Assembly: GCA_019114785.1 (NCBI GenBank)
Contig: DXEV01000142.1
Span: forward strand, 1 to 38,348
DNA: 38,348 nt
From: Candidatus Anaerobiospirillum pullistercoris
GTDB taxonomy: Bacteria > Pseudomonadota > Gammaproteobacteria > Enterobacterales > Succinivibrionaceae
Direction: 5' to 3'
The translations under genes and the position numbers were made by a program. This document shows, one piece after another, positions 1 to 10,134 of this stretch. The notes below the pieces were generated by a model, which worked only from the letters and a program-made list of their open reading frames with translations, did no database searches and had not been told where the DNA came from. Numbering within the stretch: position 1 is the stretch's first letter; each line of letters opens with the position of its first letter.

Positions 1-240
1 AAGGCTAGCACAAAAGCAGGAGCAAACCAAATCATGTGAACCACATCACTAAATATCTAGTTTGACAGGCATTTTTCTCAAAATGGCTTGTTTCAAGCAT
101 CTAGTGATGGTATCTAAACCATATGGCTCAATTGAAGAGCTACGGCTTAAGCGCAGCTGGAGTTACGCCAAAATCGAAGAAAATCTGAGCCCCATCTCAG
201 CTCAAACCATCTTTGTTTTGTTGGTGGAAAGGAGGTGCAC

Positions 241-567
241 ATGTCCAAGATCTTGCTCACTGCAGGCTCCATTTTGCTAGCCCTGACACTCAGTGCTTGC
301 GACACCATGCCTGAGGTGAATAACTACAACTGCTACGCTCACATCCTGCCTATTGATCGTGACTATCATGAGTATGCGGCCAAATGTCGCGCCGAGCATT
401 TAGGCAAGAGCAACCAAGAATATAACGATTTAGCCATCGCCCGCCTAAAGGCTTGTTACTACAGCGACGATCAAGCTAAATGTGAAGCTGCAACCCAAGA
501 ACTCCAAGCCCTACTCCAAGAATGGCAAAACGAAAAAGGCGCTTTGGCAATTTATGAAATCAAATAA
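241..567 (+). CDS. Small putative lipoprotein of unknown function (108 aa)
   Basis: ATG at 241 preceded by AAAGGAGG; N-terminus MSKILLTAGSILLALTLSACDT with lipobox L-S-A-C; followed by a stem-loop terminator. The ORF track start (235, GTG) is 2 codons upstream. Confidence 0.85.
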   Translation: MSKILLTAGSILLALTLSACDTMPEVNNYNCYAHILPIDRDYHEYAAKCRAEHLGKSNQEYNDLAIARLKACYYSDDQAKCEAATQELQALLQEWQNEKGALAIYEIK

Positions 568-573
568 TAAGAG

Positions 574-606
574 AAAAGGCTGAGATCCGACGATCCCAGC
601 CTTTTT
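574..606 (+). terminator. Rho-independent terminator of the lipoprotein gene
   Basis: AAAAGGCTGagatccgacgatccCAGCCTTTTT: stem AAGGCTG/CAGCCTT followed by T-run. Confidence 0.8.
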
Positions 607-676
607 CATTAGCAGCGTAGCTGGCGCGACTAGTAGCGCAGCTAGCGCGGACCAGCGGCACCGCTGGCGAGGCCGA

Positions 677-3418
677 TTAGCCGTTGTTTTCCATGCCGAT
701 CAGGTCAAAGTGCTTGGTACTCACGACCATGGTGAAGTCGTCCTTGGCAGGCTTACGACACTTGATCTCAATCACACGCGAGGACATGTTGTAATACCAA
801 CCGCTCTCGGTCTCATGGAAATCATCAGCCACCAGATAACGCGTTAACTCCTGACCATCGCAGCTGACAAAGAGAGCTCCCTTGGTCTTGCTCACTACCT
901 GCACCCTCAATTGCTCATAGGAATGCTCCAGAGATCCCGTCTTGTTAAAGCGGATCTCCATATGCTCTCCAGGGAGCACCTTAATATGGGTGTTAGCGTA
1001 GACGCCGTGCTCGAAATCCTTAGAGTGGCCATCATCCTCGTAGTAGTCAAACTCAAGGTTTTCCTGCGCATCTACTGTTGCCGTTGCAGCTACCAACAGC
1101 TGTAAGGTCTTGACCTTGTCGAAGACCAGACGCTTTAAGTCATCTGAGGCCACCACAATAGCGTTATCACGCAAGAACATCGGAATAGACGCAGCGATAA
1201 CTGGATATAAGATGGTCTGGCCGCCCTCGTAGACCTTAAAGTTATCATTAAGGTCATACCACTTATGGCCTGCAGGCAAGTAAATAGGACGCTCGGTCTG
1301 TCCCTTTTCTAGCACTGTAGCCACCAGTAGAGATGGGCCAAACATAAAGCTTAAGCTTTGATCCTCTAAGCAGCGCACATCATGAGGGAACTCCATGAAC
1401 AGAGGACGCCACACTGACAAGCCCTCAAGATGAGCCACACGCATTAAAGAGTAGAGATAGACCATGTAGTGATAACGCAGTGCGTAAGCAGCTTTGATCT
1501 CCTCTTGGTACTCTGGGTACATGAAAGGCTGCGTCACTGTGTTGTCGTTATTGGCAGAGTTCATGGTGAAGCGTGGTTGGAACACACCATTTTGCACCCA
1601 GCGCAAGAGCAGCTCAGCCTCAGGGGCTTCACCGGCAAAACCACCGATATCACAGCCCATATTAGCCACACCACTGATACCCATGCCCAAGATCGTGCCC
1701 ACATTGAACTTGAGGGTACGCCAATCAGTGAGGTTATCACCACCCCACACCTGTGCATAACGCTGGATACCGGTATAACCCGCACGGTTGATAATGTATG
1801 GACGCTCGTTAGGATAAACCGCAGCAATAGCTTTTCTTGCGGTATAGGCCATCATATTGGACTGAATAGCCTTGTATTCGTCCATGGTTCCGCCCTTGCC
1901 TTCAGCCGAGACCACAGCTTCGCGATCTTCCACACCGTCAAATTCGCAGTTATCGTTCCACACGGTCTTGGTGCCCATCTTCAGGATGTTTTCCTGCAAT
2001 AAATGAGACCAAGCCTCACGTCCCTGAGGATTAGTGAAGTCCACAAAGTAGCCAGGGCCACCCCACCAGCGTCCCACATAGTATTGCTGTGGATTAGTAA
2101 CAGCAGGATCAGTGCTAGCCTCATTGGCTGCCACTTTGTCCTCAGCAGGCACAGGATTTACCTTGGCTTGAGGGACTTTAACCAGAGCACCACGATCTAA
2201 GTAATACTGCTTGTAAGGATGCCCCATCAGCACACCAGGCTTCAAATTAGGGATCACATTGATGCCTTGGGCGTTTAAGGTAGCAAAGAACTCCTCTGGG
2301 TGAGGGAAGCGGATGTGATTCCAGTTAAAGGTGTAACGCAGCTTGTCCTTTTCACCAGCGGAATAGCCGCTAGCAAGCCAGAAATTGTCCACAGGAATAC
2401 CGCTATCACGCATCTTAGTGAGCACTTTGTAGATCTCACGATCACAATCGCGATCCAGCTCGGCGTAATACATGGTAGAAGCGGTAAAGCCCAATGATTG
2501 CAGCGTTGGCATGGCACTCTTACCGGTAAGATCGGTAAAGCGGCGGATCACATCCTTAAGCTGAGGGCCATTGATCAGGAAGAAATCGATATCACCGCCA
2601 TCAACTTGATAGAACGAATACGGTTCCCAATAGCCACTGCGCTCGTTACCCATATCAAAGATGGCATCATGGGAATTGTTATATAACAAGCCTACGTAAT
2701 GTCCCTGCTGTGCATTGACACGCACATAGAAAGGAATGTGCTTATACATGGACTCGCAGAACTCAGGATCGTGTCCAATGGCGTCACGTGGGCACAGGTG
2801 CATGTGACGACCTTTCTTATCGACATGGCCTGTCGTCTCACCAAAACCAAAGAAGTGATCATTGCGTGGATCAATGCGGTTGTAATGGGTCAAACGTCCT
2901 AAATGGTCACGATCATAGGCACGCTCAGGCAGATCAGCATAGACCTCACAGCCTGTAGCTTTGTCCACTAAGGAAAAAGACAGAGGATGCTTGTGAAGCA
3001 CCAGCTGTAAGGTGTCTGTACCTAAGCAAGTATGCTTCTCATCATCCACCTCAATCTGAGCCTCATAGGCTGGCAGACGAGTACGCTCAGCGGCCAAAAG
3101 CTCATCGAGCTCATCTTGCCATGCAGTCTGCACTAAGGCATAAGAGCGCTCTGGCATGTCTTGGCACCAGAGTTGATCTAAGCTCATCTGCTCGCGCTGC
3201 ACCCCAGCAGCCTCAAAATGCACGCGAATGCGCACTATATCAGTGGTAACAAACTGCACCTTGACACGAGCTTGAGGGGCCAGCACAAGGAAGCCACTCT
3301 CACCATTTTGTTGGTAGACACGCACCTGTTCTACATCACGAACAAACACGAAAAGATCCTTACCCACGCTGTGGGCTAAAACATGCGGAAGCTCTACACC
3401 CCAAGGCTTTAACGCCAC
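677..3418 (-). CDS. Glycoside hydrolase family 31 (alpha-glucosidase/alpha-xylosidase-like), cytoplasmic
   Basis: 913 aa; GH31-type motifs VWNDNCEFDG (nucleophile region), GGDN (acid/base region), FGFGE, GCDIGGF, QNGVFQPRF; no signal peptide; GTG start. Confidence 0.9.
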   Translation of the reverse strand: MALKPWGVELPHVLAHSVGKDLFVFVRDVEQVRVYQQNGESGFLVLAPQARVKVQFVTTDIVRIRVHFEAAGVQREQMSLDQLWCQDMPERSYALVQTAWQDELDELLAAERTRLPAYEAQIEVDDEKHTCLGTDTLQLVLHKHPLSFSLVDKATGCEVYADLPERAYDRDHLGRLTHYNRIDPRNDHFFGFGETTGHVDKKGRHMHLCPRDAIGHDPEFCESMYKHIPFYVRVNAQQGHYVGLLYNNSHDAIFDMGNERSGYWEPYSFYQVDGGDIDFFLINGPQLKDVIRRFTDLTGKSAMPTLQSLGFTASTMYYAELDRDCDREIYKVLTKMRDSGIPVDNFWLASGYSAGEKDKLRYTFNWNHIRFPHPEEFFATLNAQGINVIPNLKPGVLMGHPYKQYYLDRGALVKVPQAKVNPVPAEDKVAANEASTDPAVTNPQQYYVGRWWGGPGYFVDFTNPQGREAWSHLLQENILKMGTKTVWNDNCEFDGVEDREAVVSAEGKGGTMDEYKAIQSNMMAYTARKAIAAVYPNERPYIINRAGYTGIQRYAQVWGGDNLTDWRTLKFNVGTILGMGISGVANMGCDIGGFAGEAPEAELLLRWVQNGVFQPRFTMNSANNDNTVTQPFMYPEYQEEIKAAYALRYHYMVYLYSLMRVAHLEGLSVWRPLFMEFPHDVRCLEDQSLSFMFGPSLLVATVLEKGQTERPIYLPAGHKWYDLNDNFKVYEGGQTILYPVIAASIPMFLRDNAIVVASDDLKRLVFDKVKTLQLLVAATATVDAQENLEFDYYEDDGHSKDFEHGVYANTHIKVLPGEHMEIRFNKTGSLEHSYEQLRVQVVSKTKGALFVSCDGQELTRYLVADDFHETESGWYYNMSSRVIEIKCRKPAKDDFTMVVSTKHFDLIGMENNG

Positions 3419-3516
3419 CTTGGTTGCATCCTTACCATGACCAAGGAATCACAGGTACTGTGCTAAAACATAATGGACAGCAGTCATGGCTAGGAAGCAT
3501 TTCCGTTAGACAGAAA

Positions 3517-3577
3517 ACTAAAAAAGCCGGAACTAAGAGCTTCAGGCTATGCCTGCAAACACCTTAGCTCCGGCTTG
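3517..3577 (-). terminator. Rho-independent terminator downstream of dctM
   Basis: On the minus strand AAGCCGGAGCTAAGG...GCAGGCATAGCCTG...CTTAGTTCCGGCTTTTTTAG: long branched stem ending in a U-tract. Confidence 0.8.
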
Positions 3578-3702
3578 GTTGCAAGGATGATTGTCACAAT
3601 GTTGGAGGCCAGTGAAGATGCTGCCCTCCAACCGTATAGTTGGGGCAAGGAAGGCTAGATCCTTGGCCCTATGGAAAAGAACAAAAAAGCGAAAGAAAGC
3701 GA

Positions 3703-5004
3703 CTACATCAAGCCCATGGCCTCTGGGATCACCAATGAAATTGCAGGTACATAGGTTAAGATCAAGAGGATGGCAATCAACACTAAGAAGTAAGGTAAGA
3801 GCATAGCTGACACCTTTTCTAAGGACATCTTAGTGATACCGCAGCCCACAAACAGCACCGAGCCCACTGGAGGAGTCATCGAGCCAATGCACATGTTGAA
3901 GATTAAGACCACACCAAAGTGCACTGGATCCATGCCTAAAGAGACACAGATTGGCAGGAAGATTGGGGTGAAGATCAGAATAGCTGGGGTAATGTCCATG
4001 AACATGCCCACAATCAACAGAATCAGGTTGATGAGGAACAACAGGACATACTTGTTCTCAGAGATGGAGAGCAGACCGTTAGCGATAGCATCAGGAATAC
4101 CGGAGTAAGCCATCACCCAAGACATAGCCGAAGAAGACGAGATCAAGAACAAGATGATACCGCTGGTGCAAGCACTATCCACCAAGATCTTCATAAAGAC
4201 CTGCATATTGATGGCACGATAGATCACTGACAAGAATAAGCAGTACACCACGCACACTGCAGCACCTTCAGTTGCGGTAAAGATACCACCCACGATACCG
4301 CCAATCACGATGATGATTAAGAGGAAGCTTGGTAAGGCATCTAAGGTGATCTTAAGAGCAGTCTTTAATGGCACCACACCCGTGGTTGGGTACTTATGAG
4401 CACGAGCGTATAAGAAGGCCACAACCATCACACCTAAGCCCATTAAGATGCCAGGAATATAACCTGCCATAAACAGAGCCGAGATGGAGACACCGCCCAC
4501 CACCGTAGAGTACACGATGAAAGCAGAGGTTGGTGGGATCAGCAGACCAGTTGGAGCTGAAGCAATATTCACAGCCGTGGCAAAGGCCATGTTGTACTTC
4601 TCTTCCTTTTGGATTGGGGAAATACTACCGCCCATGGCCGAAGCTGCGGCTACAGCAGAGCCTGCCAGCGCACCAAAGAGCATATTGCCCAGCACATTAG
4701 CTTGTGCCAAAGAACCAGGAATGAAGCCGCAGAAAAGCTTAGCAAAGTTGATCATGCGACGGGCAATACCGCCATTGTTCATGATGTTACCTGCCAAGAT
4801 AAATAGAGGCACAGCTAAAAGCGAAAAGCTCTCCACGCCTGAATTCATTTTTTGCATTGTTATGAAAGAAACTTGATCCCAACTTAAGGTAGATAGTGCT
4901 GTGATCACCGAAGAGATCACGATACTCACACTAATAGGCACGCTCAACGCGAGCAGGAAAAAGAAGACGGCGAATAAGATCACCGTAGTCAGGGCAATAG
5001 ACAT
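3703..5004 (-). CDS. dctM: TRAP transporter large permease (DctM family)
   Basis: 433 aa, about 12 TM; GGSISPIQKEEKYN, PTGLLIPPTSAFIVYS, GMFMDITPAILIFTPIFLPI, MCIGSMTPPVG typical of DctM; start overlaps dctQ stop (TAATG). Confidence 0.93.
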   Translation of the reverse strand: MSIALTTVILFAVFFFLLALSVPISVSIVISSVITALSTLSWDQVSFITMQKMNSGVESFSLLAVPLFILAGNIMNNGGIARRMINFAKLFCGFIPGSLAQANVLGNMLFGALAGSAVAAASAMGGSISPIQKEEKYNMAFATAVNIASAPTGLLIPPTSAFIVYSTVVGGVSISALFMAGYIPGILMGLGVMVVAFLYARAHKYPTTGVVPLKTALKITLDALPSFLLIIIVIGGIVGGIFTATEGAAVCVVYCLFLSVIYRAINMQVFMKILVDSACTSGIILFLISSSSAMSWVMAYSGIPDAIANGLLSISENKYVLLFLINLILLIVGMFMDITPAILIFTPIFLPICVSLGMDPVHFGVVLIFNMCIGSMTPPVGSVLFVGCGITKMSLEKVSAMLLPYFLVLIAILLILTYVPAISLVIPEAMGLM

Positions 5005-5618
5005 TATTGATCCTCCTTGCGCTCGTCTTTGGTGACGGTAGCTTGGTCAGCATTAGCTGCATCAGTAGCAACCGCCTGCGAAGGCTCAGACTCGGCCACC
5101 ACCACGGCTGGGGCTGCATTGGCAGCGTTAGGGCTCAGGCTAACTCCAGTGAAGTCCTCGTATAAGTTGATGATCTGAGCAATGATGATAAAGACACCAG
5201 AAATTGGAGCCATGCTATACACCAGCGAACGTGGAATACCTAACAAAGCCGAATATTCCATCGAAGCAGAAATAGCCAGCTTGGTACCACCTACCACGAG
5301 GATGGAGAAAGCAAAAATCAAGATAATGGCATCAACAATGATGGTGATAGTCTTACGGGTTGGGGCATCAAAGCGATCACGCACAAAGGTCAAAGCCATA
5401 TGCTCACGCGAAGAGAAAGCGTAAGCAGCACCAATGAAGCCTGTCCAGATCAAGAAATCACGCACCAGCTCTTCGGTAAACGATGCTGGATCGTTTAAGC
5501 AGTAGCGCGTAAACACCTGCCATAACACCAAGAGAGTCATGACGACTAACAAAATGGTGCAGAGACGAGCTAACACGTAAGTCATGCCCGCCTTGAGTTT
5601 CACTAAAAAGTCATACAT
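5004..5618 (-). CDS. dctQ: TRAP transporter small permease (DctQ family)
   Basis: 204 aa, 4 TM; LVLWQVFTRYCLNDPASFTEELVRDFLIWTGFIGAAYAF typical of DctQ; Ala-rich charged C-terminal tail; lies between dctM and dctP. Confidence 0.9.
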   Translation of the reverse strand: MYDFLVKLKAGMTYVLARLCTILLVVMTLLVLWQVFTRYCLNDPASFTEELVRDFLIWTGFIGAAYAFSSREHMALTFVRDRFDAPTRKTITIIVDAIILIFAFSILVVGGTKLAISASMEYSALLGIPRSLVYSMAPISGVFIIIAQIINLYEDFTGVSLSPNAANAAPAVVVAESEPSQAVATDAANADQATVTKDERKEDQ

Positions 5619-5629
5619 CTTGAGGCCTC

Positions 5630-6712
5630 CTACTCAGCGACAGTCACTTCTTGAATAGCTTTAGCCTCAGCTTCAGCCTCAGCAGTCTTGCCTGCACGCA
5701 CGTTAGAGATCAGGGCTAAAAGGTGCTTTACACCAGGGTATTCAGCCGAGTACTTATCCAACATACCGCTGGTGGCTTTACGGAAAGCGTCCTTATCCAC
5801 GTCATAGACAAACTGAACGCCCATCTCAGTGCTAGCTTCAGCAATAGCATCTTCCACTGCCTGATCCCACATGTCTTGGTGAGCAACAGTAGAATGACGA
5901 GCTGCTTCTTCCATGATGATGCGATCCTCTGGAGTCAAATCGTCCCAAACCTTGGAAGAAATAACTAAAGCATCAGGGATCATGGCGTGCTGATCCATCG
6001 AGTAGACCTTGCAAATCTCTCCATGCTTACCTAAAGTCAAAGCGGTCTCATTGTTCTCGGTACCGTCAATCACACCGGTTTGCAGCGAAGTAAACACGTC
6101 ACCGTATGCCATGGCCACAGGAGTACCGCCCATAACGTCGATCATTTCCGTCTGGGACTTCATGTCCTGCACACGGATTTTGAGGCCTTTGAGATCAGCT
6201 GGAGTACGGATGGCACGATCTACGGTGTAGAAAGAGCGAGCACCAGAGGTGTAATAAGTCAGCGTCACAAATCCTTTGTCGTAGCTAGTCTTAAAGAAGT
6301 CATACATTGGATCACTGTCCATAATGAAGTAGAAATCCTCAGTATTATTGAAGATATATGGCAGACCAAAGGCGTGATAGGCATCCTGATAGGTAGCCAG
6401 CATTGGCGAGGAAACCTTGGTCATGGAGATCACGCCTGCCATCACCTGCTCCATCTGCTCAAGCTCAGAGCCCAGCTGGCCGTTGGCAAAGATCTTAAAT
6501 TGGATACGACCGTTAGTGCGCTCCATAACCTCATCGGCAAATTGCTTAATAGCAATGTGCACGGTGTGAGTTTCACTCAAGCTATGCGCCAGTGTCATCA
6601 CATAAGGATTGTCTGGCGTAGCCTCTTTACTGTTTGGTGCGCTTTGCCCGCCACAGGAGCAAAGGCTAACCGCCATTGCAGCCGCGAGCATTGCTTTCAC
6701 AAAAACTCTCAT
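5630..6712 (-). CDS. dctP: TRAP transporter substrate-binding protein (DctP family), putative lipoprotein
   Basis: N-terminus MRVFVKAMLAAAMAVSLCSCGG (signal/lipobox); LAHSLSETHTVHIAIKQFADEVMERTNGRIQFKIFANGQLGSELEQMEQV and GLKIRVQDMKSQTEMIDVMGGTPVAMAYGDVFTSLQTGVIDGTENN typical of DctP. Start trimmed from the ORF track (6763) to 6712. Confidence 0.92.
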   Translation of the reverse strand: MRVFVKAMLAAAMAVSLCSCGGQSAPNSKEATPDNPYVMTLAHSLSETHTVHIAIKQFADEVMERTNGRIQFKIFANGQLGSELEQMEQVMAGVISMTKVSSPMLATYQDAYHAFGLPYIFNNTEDFYFIMDSDPMYDFFKTSYDKGFVTLTYYTSGARSFYTVDRAIRTPADLKGLKIRVQDMKSQTEMIDVMGGTPVAMAYGDVFTSLQTGVIDGTENNETALTLGKHGEICKVYSMDQHAMIPDALVISSKVWDDLTPEDRIIMEEAARHSTVAHQDMWDQAVEDAIAEASTEMGVQFVYDVDKDAFRKATSGMLDKYSAEYPGVKHLLALISNVRAGKTAEAEAEAKAIQEVTVAE

Positions 6713-6945
6713 AGAAAAAACATCCCTCTCAAAACATCTTAAAAATAAGCTCCAGAGCAGCAAACTGTCGTCCTCATTACAGCGCCCGCCCCATTAGCTC
6801 CTGACGTGAGTGAGTTGTACTCAAACCGATATGCTTGGCTCTACTTGCCAGCAGCATGAAGAACCAAACACCCCTACAGCTATCGGCTCACGTTCCCTCT
6901 CAGCAACACATGGGGCTCTATCTAAGATGTAGTTCACAGCACAAC

Positions 6946-7026
6946 AAAGGCACCTAAAGGCACCTAAAGTCACCTTAAGGATACCTAAGGTCTCCTTGTG
7001 TCACTTTGTGTCACCTTGTGCTGCAC
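6946..7026. repeat. Degenerate tandem repeat, about 8 units of about 10 bp
   Basis: AAAGGCACCT AAAGGCACCT AAAGTCACCT TAAGGATACCT AAGGTCTCCT TGTGTCACTT TGTGTCACCT TGTGCTGCAC between dctP and the second GH31 gene. Confidence 0.8.
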
Positions 7027-7157
7027 CCCACACCTGCTAAATAGATCTCTGGAAGCCTCAAAAAGAAATAGTCTCGGTACAGCTGTCGCTACTGCCACAA
7101 CAATAGCAGCAGTAGCCACAGTCTCGGCCACAGACGTAGTCACGACAACAGCAACAG

Positions 7158-9665
7158 CTACATGCCGATCATGTCAAATGGCTCAAAAGAAATGACCACT
7201 TCATGATCACGCTTAATAGCTGGGTACTTGATCTCCACACACTTGCGAGTCTGCGAGTAGTACCAAGCACAAGGGGCTTGCTCAAACTCAGCACGATGCA
7301 GTAAGTGCTCGATCTTGATGCCATCAACCATGACATAGAATGGGCACTTCTCATGGTGGATCACGTACAACTTAACCTGCTCTACGGCACTCTCGTAAGA
7401 ACCACTGTAGTGGAAGCTAAACTTGGTGGTAGTGCCAGCCTGCATCTTGATGTCAGTGGTTAAGAACTTGCCCTGCTCAAAGTCATTGCTGACGCCATCA
7501 TCCTCATACAAGGTAAAGCTACCGTCTTTATCTGGAGCAGCGATGATCTCAAGATGCTTAACCTGATCACGTTGTAAGCAACGTAATTTGTCTTCAGCAC
7601 CAGCCATAACCACGATCTGACCTGAGCGGATAAACATTGGGATGGAAGCCATGTCTACAGGTAACTGTACAGTGGTACCACCCTCATAGCGCTCAAAGGT
7701 ATTAAAGTCGTAGAAGGTCTCACCCTGAGGGAAATAAACCTCACGTACCTTTTGGCCTTTTTCTAAGACATTAGCCACCATTAAGCCCGAGCCCAGCATA
7801 AAGTTTTCGGCCTCGTCGTAGACCTTTGGATCTTGCTGATACTCCAACAGCATTGGGCTGAAGTATGGCAAGCCAGTGACATGAGCACGGTACATGAGCG
7901 AATACATGTAAGGGGAGAGACGATAACGCAGGTTGATGGCATCATGGATTAAATGCTTGCTCTGCGAGTACATCCAAGGCTCAGTCACCGAGTTATCGAC
8001 ATTGACAGAGTGGATGGAAAAACGTGGCTGGAAGATACCGTTTTGCACCCAACGTACAAAGAGCTCTTCGGTTGGTGCTGGGCCATAGAAGCCACCGATA
8101 TCCGAACCTTGGTTAGCCACACCGGATAAGGACATGCCTAACATGGTGCCGATGTTGTACTTTAAGGCCTCATAGCAAGTCAGGTTATCGCCAGACCAAG
8201 TTTGGGCATAACGCTGAATACCAGCATGACCAGAGCGGCAAACCACAAATGGACGACGGTTTGGATAGAACTCACGTAAGGCTTCCACTGTGATCTGGCA
8301 CATGACGCTGCTCATAACGGCCTTCATCTCGAGCACAGTCTTATCTAAACCTTCAACCGAGCAACGGCAGTCCTTATTAACGATACTGTCGTATTCGCAG
8401 TTATCGTTCCACACGCTGTAGCAGCCGTAAGCAAAGAGGTGATCTTTGAGCTGTTGCTTCCAATAATCACGGGCATTCTGCTGCGTAAAGTCCACAAAAT
8501 GGCCCTTACCACCCCACCATGTACCAACAGCAGGGGTATCTGCATGCTCTTCGCGCACAAAGATCTGATGTGCTTTCATGTCCTCAAGAGCTGGGTGTAC
8601 GCACAGAATACCAGGCTTGACGTTAGGCGAAACCACAATGCCTAATTCATCCATAGCCTTGAAGTAAGCAGCTGGATCTGGGAAGCGCTCATCATTCCAA
8701 GTAAAGACACAGCGCTTTAAGCCCTCAGCAGTAGAGGCGGTGCAGTAGCCAGAAGATAACTGGAAGCCATCAATGCCGATATCCTCGCTCTTGGCAGTAT
8801 TGATAAACTTACAAATGGCTTGGTCACAGTCCTTTTCCAGCTCTGCGTAATACATCGAGGAGCCTAAATAGCCTAAAGCAGCCTTAGGCAGCATGATGCT
8901 CTTGCCGGTTAAATCGGTATAGCGCTCAACTACTTCCTTGACCGATGGGCCCTTGATGAAGAAAAGATCGATATCGCCCTTGCTGACACGCACAGTGGAG
9001 TGACGGTGCCAGTAATTGCTCTTGCGGCGGCCCATATCAAAGTCACACTCACTGGAGGTGTGATAGAAATAGCCTGAAGCCACCTTGGTTTCGTGGTTCA
9101 GCTTAATGAAGAAAGGAATGTGTTTGTAGAGGGAGTCAGTGTTCTGTGGATCATAGCCCATAGCATCGGTTGGGCACATGGTCATGAAAGCTTGGGCTTT
9201 GTTAAAGTTACCACCCTTCTCACCAAAGCCATAGAAACCGTCAGTAGCTTCGATCTCCGAGGTGTGAACACGACGTAAATTGCTGTCCTCTTGCAGTGCC
9301 AGATCCACACAGTCCTTGTGCAGCACTACACCATTGAGATCAGTGATCTCAATTTGATAAGGGCTCTTGTGCACGATCACCTTTAAGGCCGAAGAGGTCA
9401 AAACAAAGCAGTCTGGCTGCTCTTCTAAAGTGCTAGGGGCCACTTCCACACGACGGCGATAGGACTTCAGCATAGGGTCAGTCACGCTATCCCAAGCGGT
9501 CATCACCAGCGAGTAGGAATACTCCTGAAAAGTGCCATCAAAACCAGCACGGATACGAACAATTTCCGGAGTCAGGAAATAGATCCGCACATCACAAGCA
9601 TCAGTGCCAACCACATAGAAATTGTCTTGAGCCTTGCAGCTCAGAGCTTGAGTGCAAACGCGCAT
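7158..9665 (-). CDS. Glycoside hydrolase family 31 (second paralog), cytoplasmic
   Basis: Motifs SVWNDNCEYDS, WSGDN, GSDIGGFYGPAP, QNGIFQPRFSIHS and FYGFGEKGGNF parallel to the 677-3418 gene; probable start MRVCTQ at 9665 (ORF track 9701). Confidence 0.9.
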   Translation of the reverse strand: MRVCTQALSCKAQDNFYVVGTDACDVRIYFLTPEIVRIRAGFDGTFQEYSYSLVMTAWDSVTDPMLKSYRRRVEVAPSTLEEQPDCFVLTSSALKVIVHKSPYQIEITDLNGVVLHKDCVDLALQEDSNLRRVHTSEIEATDGFYGFGEKGGNFNKAQAFMTMCPTDAMGYDPQNTDSLYKHIPFFIKLNHETKVASGYFYHTSSECDFDMGRRKSNYWHRHSTVRVSKGDIDLFFIKGPSVKEVVERYTDLTGKSIMLPKAALGYLGSSMYYAELEKDCDQAICKFINTAKSEDIGIDGFQLSSGYCTASTAEGLKRCVFTWNDERFPDPAAYFKAMDELGIVVSPNVKPGILCVHPALEDMKAHQIFVREEHADTPAVGTWWGGKGHFVDFTQQNARDYWKQQLKDHLFAYGCYSVWNDNCEYDSIVNKDCRCSVEGLDKTVLEMKAVMSSVMCQITVEALREFYPNRRPFVVCRSGHAGIQRYAQTWSGDNLTCYEALKYNIGTMLGMSLSGVANQGSDIGGFYGPAPTEELFVRWVQNGIFQPRFSIHSVNVDNSVTEPWMYSQSKHLIHDAINLRYRLSPYMYSLMYRAHVTGLPYFSPMLLEYQQDPKVYDEAENFMLGSGLMVANVLEKGQKVREVYFPQGETFYDFNTFERYEGGTTVQLPVDMASIPMFIRSGQIVVMAGAEDKLRCLQRDQVKHLEIIAAPDKDGSFTLYEDDGVSNDFEQGKFLTTDIKMQAGTTTKFSFHYSGSYESAVEQVKLYVIHHEKCPFYVMVDGIKIEHLLHRAEFEQAPCAWYYSQTRKCVEIKYPAIKRDHEVVISFEPFDMIGM

Positions 9666-9781
9666 GCCCCTATTTCTCCCGAACAAACTAAAGAACAGCA
9701 ATGAAAACGGGTAATGGGTAGCTCACAACAAAGCCAGAGTCCACAGCCTAAGGCAACTGCTGCCATAAAGCTCGCTGATTC

Positions 9782-9810
9782 CCATACATACCTGTTTTCT
9801 ACTTGTATGG
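9782..9810. promoter_or_regulatory. Candidate operator: inverted repeat upstream of the GH31/TRAP genes
   Basis: CCATACA-N15-TGTATGG within the divergent GH31/araC intergenic region. Confidence 0.35.
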
Positions 9811-10134
9811 TAGAGAGTTTGCGCGGGAAAAACTCAACAAAAATTGACAGGATTTAAGCGAAATTCAACATTTCTTGCGCAATTTACGAAAGTAAGAACT
9901 ACATCACAAAAAGCAAAAAGCGCCACGTAAAACGGCGTAAACACTGTATTTCCTGCTTTAAAATGCCCTCAAAATACCCCTACAGTTGGCTAACAACAAA
10001 GCAGATCTGTCTAGCAAGATAGTATGAGTTTAAGACCTGTGGCTACGGCTGCGGCTACTGTTACCCAAACACCTTTGCTTTCCACCACCGCGCCTCCCTA
10101 TCCTCTATCTGATTCAGATCTGCTGGCCCTATAG

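Noticed and set aside
62-280. 72-aa ORF at the left edge
   Set aside because: Overlaps the lipoprotein RBS/start in another frame, lacks an RBS and shows no family signature; possibly a remnant.
1469-2002. 177-aa + strand ORF within the first GH31 gene
   Set aside because: Antisense to a clear GH31 gene; an expected shadow ORF with no recognisable domain or RBS.
6080-6742. 220-aa + strand ORF
   Set aside because: Antisense to dctP; composition and lack of motifs indicate a shadow ORF.
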